From NCBI GenBank assembly GCA_964035545.1, contig OZ037768.1:21780819-21844818 (forward strand): 64,000 bases of DNA, given 5' to 3'. A program made the position numbers and the translations under genes. Below are positions 60,898 to 64,000 of the stretch, piece after piece. Numbering within the stretch: position 1 is the first letter of the stretch; each line of letters opens with the position of its first letter. The notes beneath the pieces are model-generated. The model had not been told where the DNA came from. It did no database searches and was given only the letters and a program-made list of their open reading frames with translations. Source of the stretch: Bugula neritina (lineage: Eukaryota > Bryozoa > Gymnolaemata > Cheilostomatida > Bugulidae).

Positions 60898-63664
60898 AAG
60901 GTCAAGTCAAATTAATATCACCACATATATGCATGGATATTTTGCCTCAAGAAATTTGGTTGAAAGTTTTGAGCTATTTAGATGGGGAATCTTTGAAGTC
61001 TGTAGAATCAGCATGTTATATTTTCTCTAATTGGTTAAAGGATGAGCTTTTTTGGTTCAATAGATGTAAAGCAGGTAAATAAATTTAGATTGAATAGTGA
61101 TTACTAATCAATGTTGCATGGCATAGCAATATTGCATATGGAGTAATAATTGGTAACTTGTATATTATATATGCAGTGTAATCTTCAATGTTTTTTAAAC
61201 TTAATAATTGTCTATGGAATGCACCTACTCTTATTGTTGTGGTATTAGACTAAATATTTTTTCTTCTGTTAAGGGTTTTTGTTTGAAAAGCACCTTTAAC
61301 TTGTTATAACTAAGATAACTTTTAAAGTTGCAACTATCTGATAAAATTTGGCTGTCTTACTATCTTGCTATTTAGATTTCCTTCTAGTGAAATTATCTAG
61401 ATTAGTGAGTTGAGTACAGAACTATCTTTGCAACATGTCTTTTAAAAATGATCACTTTAGTCAAGAATGAATTCTTGAGAAGCTGTATCAGGTAATGACA
61501 ACTTATTTGTCTAAAGTACACAGCCTATGTTATGTGCGTGGTATTTTGTGTTTTTAGCACTTCAAGGAGTCTCTGCATATCCCAAACTTGAGTTGAAGCG
61601 GAACAAAACCAAAACACCTTGGAGAGACTTGTATATTAATTGTCAGTATATTTATTAACTTTTATACAAATTTACAAACGAAGTCAATTATTTAGACTTG
61701 TGTTGTTTAGTTATAAAGACTTTTAAATGAATTTGTCTTTCAGTAATTAGTCCATACAAGTACCTGCTGGGCTACTGGCAGAAGTTTACCTCCAGTGAGA
61801 GTGAGTACACGGGACAACTGCTCCGATTCTTTGTGAGTCGGTTTAGTGTTTTTTTATTATTTTTTTTCTGCTTCACATGCTATTGACATTACCATTTTTT
61901 ATTCTGCATTTTAATTGGTTTCTAAACTGGAATTAAACAATAAGAATCAATAGAAGTTTCATTAGTCATTTGAAAAGAAAGTAGTAACTTTTATATCATT
62001 TCTGTCAAGCAATTCAATTTATATAAAAAGCTGTGCTGAAGTTACTAATTTTAATTTCCAGAAGTGTATACTAATATTTTATTAGTAATAGAACGCTTTC
62101 AAAATATTAATAGTTGAAAGCAACTTATGCCGTGGTTCTGTAGATATTAGTAGATCTCGGGCTAATATATGGGCAGATCTCCCAGGCAAGTGAAGACGGT
62201 TATAAGTTTGAAACACGCATCAACATACACTCAGATGGGGAGTTTTCTTCTTATTCTTCTGTTGAACGATATCCTTTTGGCATAACAAAACATGAGCTGC
62301 TTAGTCTGCCAGTAGACACTGTCTGCGAACAACGACCTCTAGATGATCATAGTGAATACATGAAACATGTTTACAGTCAAGAAGTCATTGAGTTTGAAGG
62401 TCTAACTACTAATTCCAAGGTTAGTGGCCAAATCTTTGAATGATGTAGATGGCAAATATTTTACTTTTGCAGCTCTTTAAGAAATCAGTTCACAGTCTGA
62501 TCAAATTGACAACATCCAATAATAGTGTACAACTGTTGACTCGCTTTAGTTATTATACATATGTACTTTAAATTAATGCAAATTAACTCTCTGTAAGAAC
62601 CCCTGGTAGAAAAGGTTTTTTAGGCCAGCTAAACACTTGTTTCTACAGGAGCAATTATGACTGGGTGCCCTTCCTAGCATCACCATTGGCCTTTGTTGAA
62701 TCTGAAGCCATGAAATTGTAATTACTAAGCCAGTGATCTAGCCACTAGATAGCAGTAGCTCACTCACGTGAATCATGAGACAGTTATTGCGTTTAAGTGT
62801 TTTACTGTTACTCTAGCTGTCTAACACAATTAATTTTCTCAAGCCATTTTGCCAGCCTGCTTGTAAAAAACGCTTCTCATTAGGATTTTCTCATTAATTG
62901 AAAATTAATTTGAAATATAATATTGCAGGAGGAAGTAAGTAGGTGGGTAAAGTTCCGCCCATTCTCTCAGTTGGGTATTGATGGCGTGTATAAATCTATA
63001 TACGGACCTCACGGAGAAGAGCTGATCCTTCTTCATGGTGTGCCAAATGAAAGGAAACTCATTGGCACAAAAATATTAGTATGTAGACTTCAGTTTGATA
63101 AATGTCAGAGAATAGTTCAAACTTGAGTTTTTTTATTTCCAAGTCACTTTTATTTATAGGCAGCATCTGTCACTATGGGGAGACTAAGGCATATGTTTCT
63201 ATGTTGATGTGACCTTGACATTCTGTTCAAGCACCTGTTAACACTTGACAATACCTATAGTGTCAGAATCCTAGATTACAAATTGATATAAACTTTTGCT
63301 ACATGATACAACATGTCTTGTCAAGCTATAATAGACTTGAAATACCAATGTTTGTTGCTTTACTGCTTTCCAGATTGTGTATTCAAACTGAAATATTTAT
63401 TTCCAAGCATAGTGCTGGAATGACATATACAAGATGGCGCTAGTAGACAAGATAAAAAGGAGTTTGGGTCTTTGAGTTTCTTTAATTAGTAATTTTAAGT
63501 AATAGTGGCATTTTATTTTATCCTTGGACAAGAACATGATTTCACAAATATGACATATCATGATTTTAGGGAGACCGGAATGTTCCATTTGGAAAACACA
63601 GCTTCGTTATTGATCTTGACAGGCCGTTAGTTTTGAACTCATCTCAGCAAGATTCATGTGAAAC
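60898..63664 (+). CDS. FBXO31: FBXO31-like F-box protein (partial, six exons to right edge)
   Basis: Exons: 60898-61074, 61558-61641, 61744-61832, 62144-62419, 62929-63078, 63570-63664; all phases join, and the gene runs on past the window. The F-box (LPQEIWLKVLSYLDGESL) would bind SKP1 in an SCF ubiquitin ligase. Later blocks WRDLYINLISPYKYLLGYWQ, FRPFSQLGIDGVYKSIYG, RKLIGTKILGDRNVPFGKHS and FVIDLDRP match the substrate-binding half of animal FBXO31, which is known for cyclin D1 turnover and for recognising proteins with C-terminal amides. The first exon listed begins at an acceptor and is open upstream of MDILPQE, so the protein may start at that Met (60933) or in an exon not found, perhaps beyond the LINE insertion on the left. 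No lesion was seen. Confidence 0.82.
62585..62765 (-). repeat. tRNA-derived SINE copy
   Basis: Minus-strand copy in an FBXO31-like intron. It shares AGGAGCAATTATGACTGGGT and CACCATTGGCCTTTGTTGAA with the 14.1-kb copy; the tRNA-like head is eroded. Confidence 0.8.
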
Positions 63665-63939
63665 GTAAGTAACTTGAATTTAATAAATACGAGTAGCATA
63701 ATTTTGTTAAGCACCAACTGATAATTTTGAAAAATATTAGTGGCAAATCTTAACAAAATAGTGGTTTTTAAGTACCATTTTTTTCGAATTAAAATAGTTA
63801 CCTAACAACACTTATAAGACTATTTACTGCAATATTTTACAAATTTAAATATCGAATCGCTTGATGTCTAATAAAATAGAACAAAAAATGTGCTCAATTT
63901 TATTATTGTTTTTCACTATATGCCATCCAATATCACATC

Positions 63940-64000
63940 ATTTGTGTGCGTGTGTGCGCTCGCGCGTGTGTGTGTGCATGCGCTCGTGAGTGCGCATGCG
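63940..64000. repeat. Alternating purine-pyrimidine (GT/GC) tract
   Basis: A run of TGTGTGCGTGTGTGCG type with CGCGCG, reaching the right edge; a candidate for Z-DNA. It lies in the FBXO31-like intron. Confidence 0.85.

Overview
The window is nuclear DNA of an invertebrate animal. The host genes are split into many short exons by AT-rich introns with standard GT-AG junctions, and they belong to animal families: an anoctamin-8-like scramblase, a GGA clathrin adaptor, an FGFR-like kinase and an FBXO31-like F-box protein. CR1/L2-like LINEs, a Penelope-like element, a Gypsy-type LTR element and a tRNA-derived SINE fit this. I could not fix the phylum. There are no operons, rRNA genes or CRISPR arrays. 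All exon models below were built by hand from splice sites, reading phase and remembered protein families; no database was searched.

Layout. 0-1.5 kb: the N-terminal region of an ANO8-like gene on the minus strand, running off the left edge. 5.0-17.2 kb: a complete 17-exon GGA gene on the plus strand (about 719 aa; VHS, GAT, hinge, GAE). 18.3-29.4 kb: a complete 17-exon minus-strand gene for a secreted protein of about 709 aa that I cannot place in a known family. 31-42.9 kb: a mobile-element graveyard containing a hairpin element, a possible LTR, a decayed LINE with a PHD-type ORF1, a triplicated exon-like unit, a Penelope-like remnant, a decayed multi-exon element gene, a pogo-like transposase tail and a second LINE. 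43-47.8 kb: an unprocessed FGFR-like receptor kinase pseudogene with several independent lesions. 50-51 kb: a LINE 3' end and a duplicated tRNA-like unit. 52.7-58.0 kb: a very young LTR retrotransposon on the minus strand. 58.2-60.7 kb: a LINE whose reverse transcriptase has lost catalytic residues. 60.9 kb to the right edge: an FBXO31-like gene.

The most unusual object is the LTR element. Its two 352-bp LTRs look identical, and it has an 18-nt primer-binding site matching tRNA-Leu and a polypurine tract. Gag, protease and an integrase zinc-binding domain are open, but reverse transcriptase, RNase H and the integrase catalytic core are absent. The remaining pol frame is still open for 769 codons, which suggests a young non-autonomous element mobilised in trans. 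It also carries a third ORF with zinc fingers that appears to be made from a spliced mRNA.

A second theme is minisatellite growth at splice sites. Many introns of the GGA and secreted-protein genes carry arrays that start at a donor or end at an acceptor. One 33-bp array repeats an exon-intron junction six times, with most copies keeping a potential 5' splice site.
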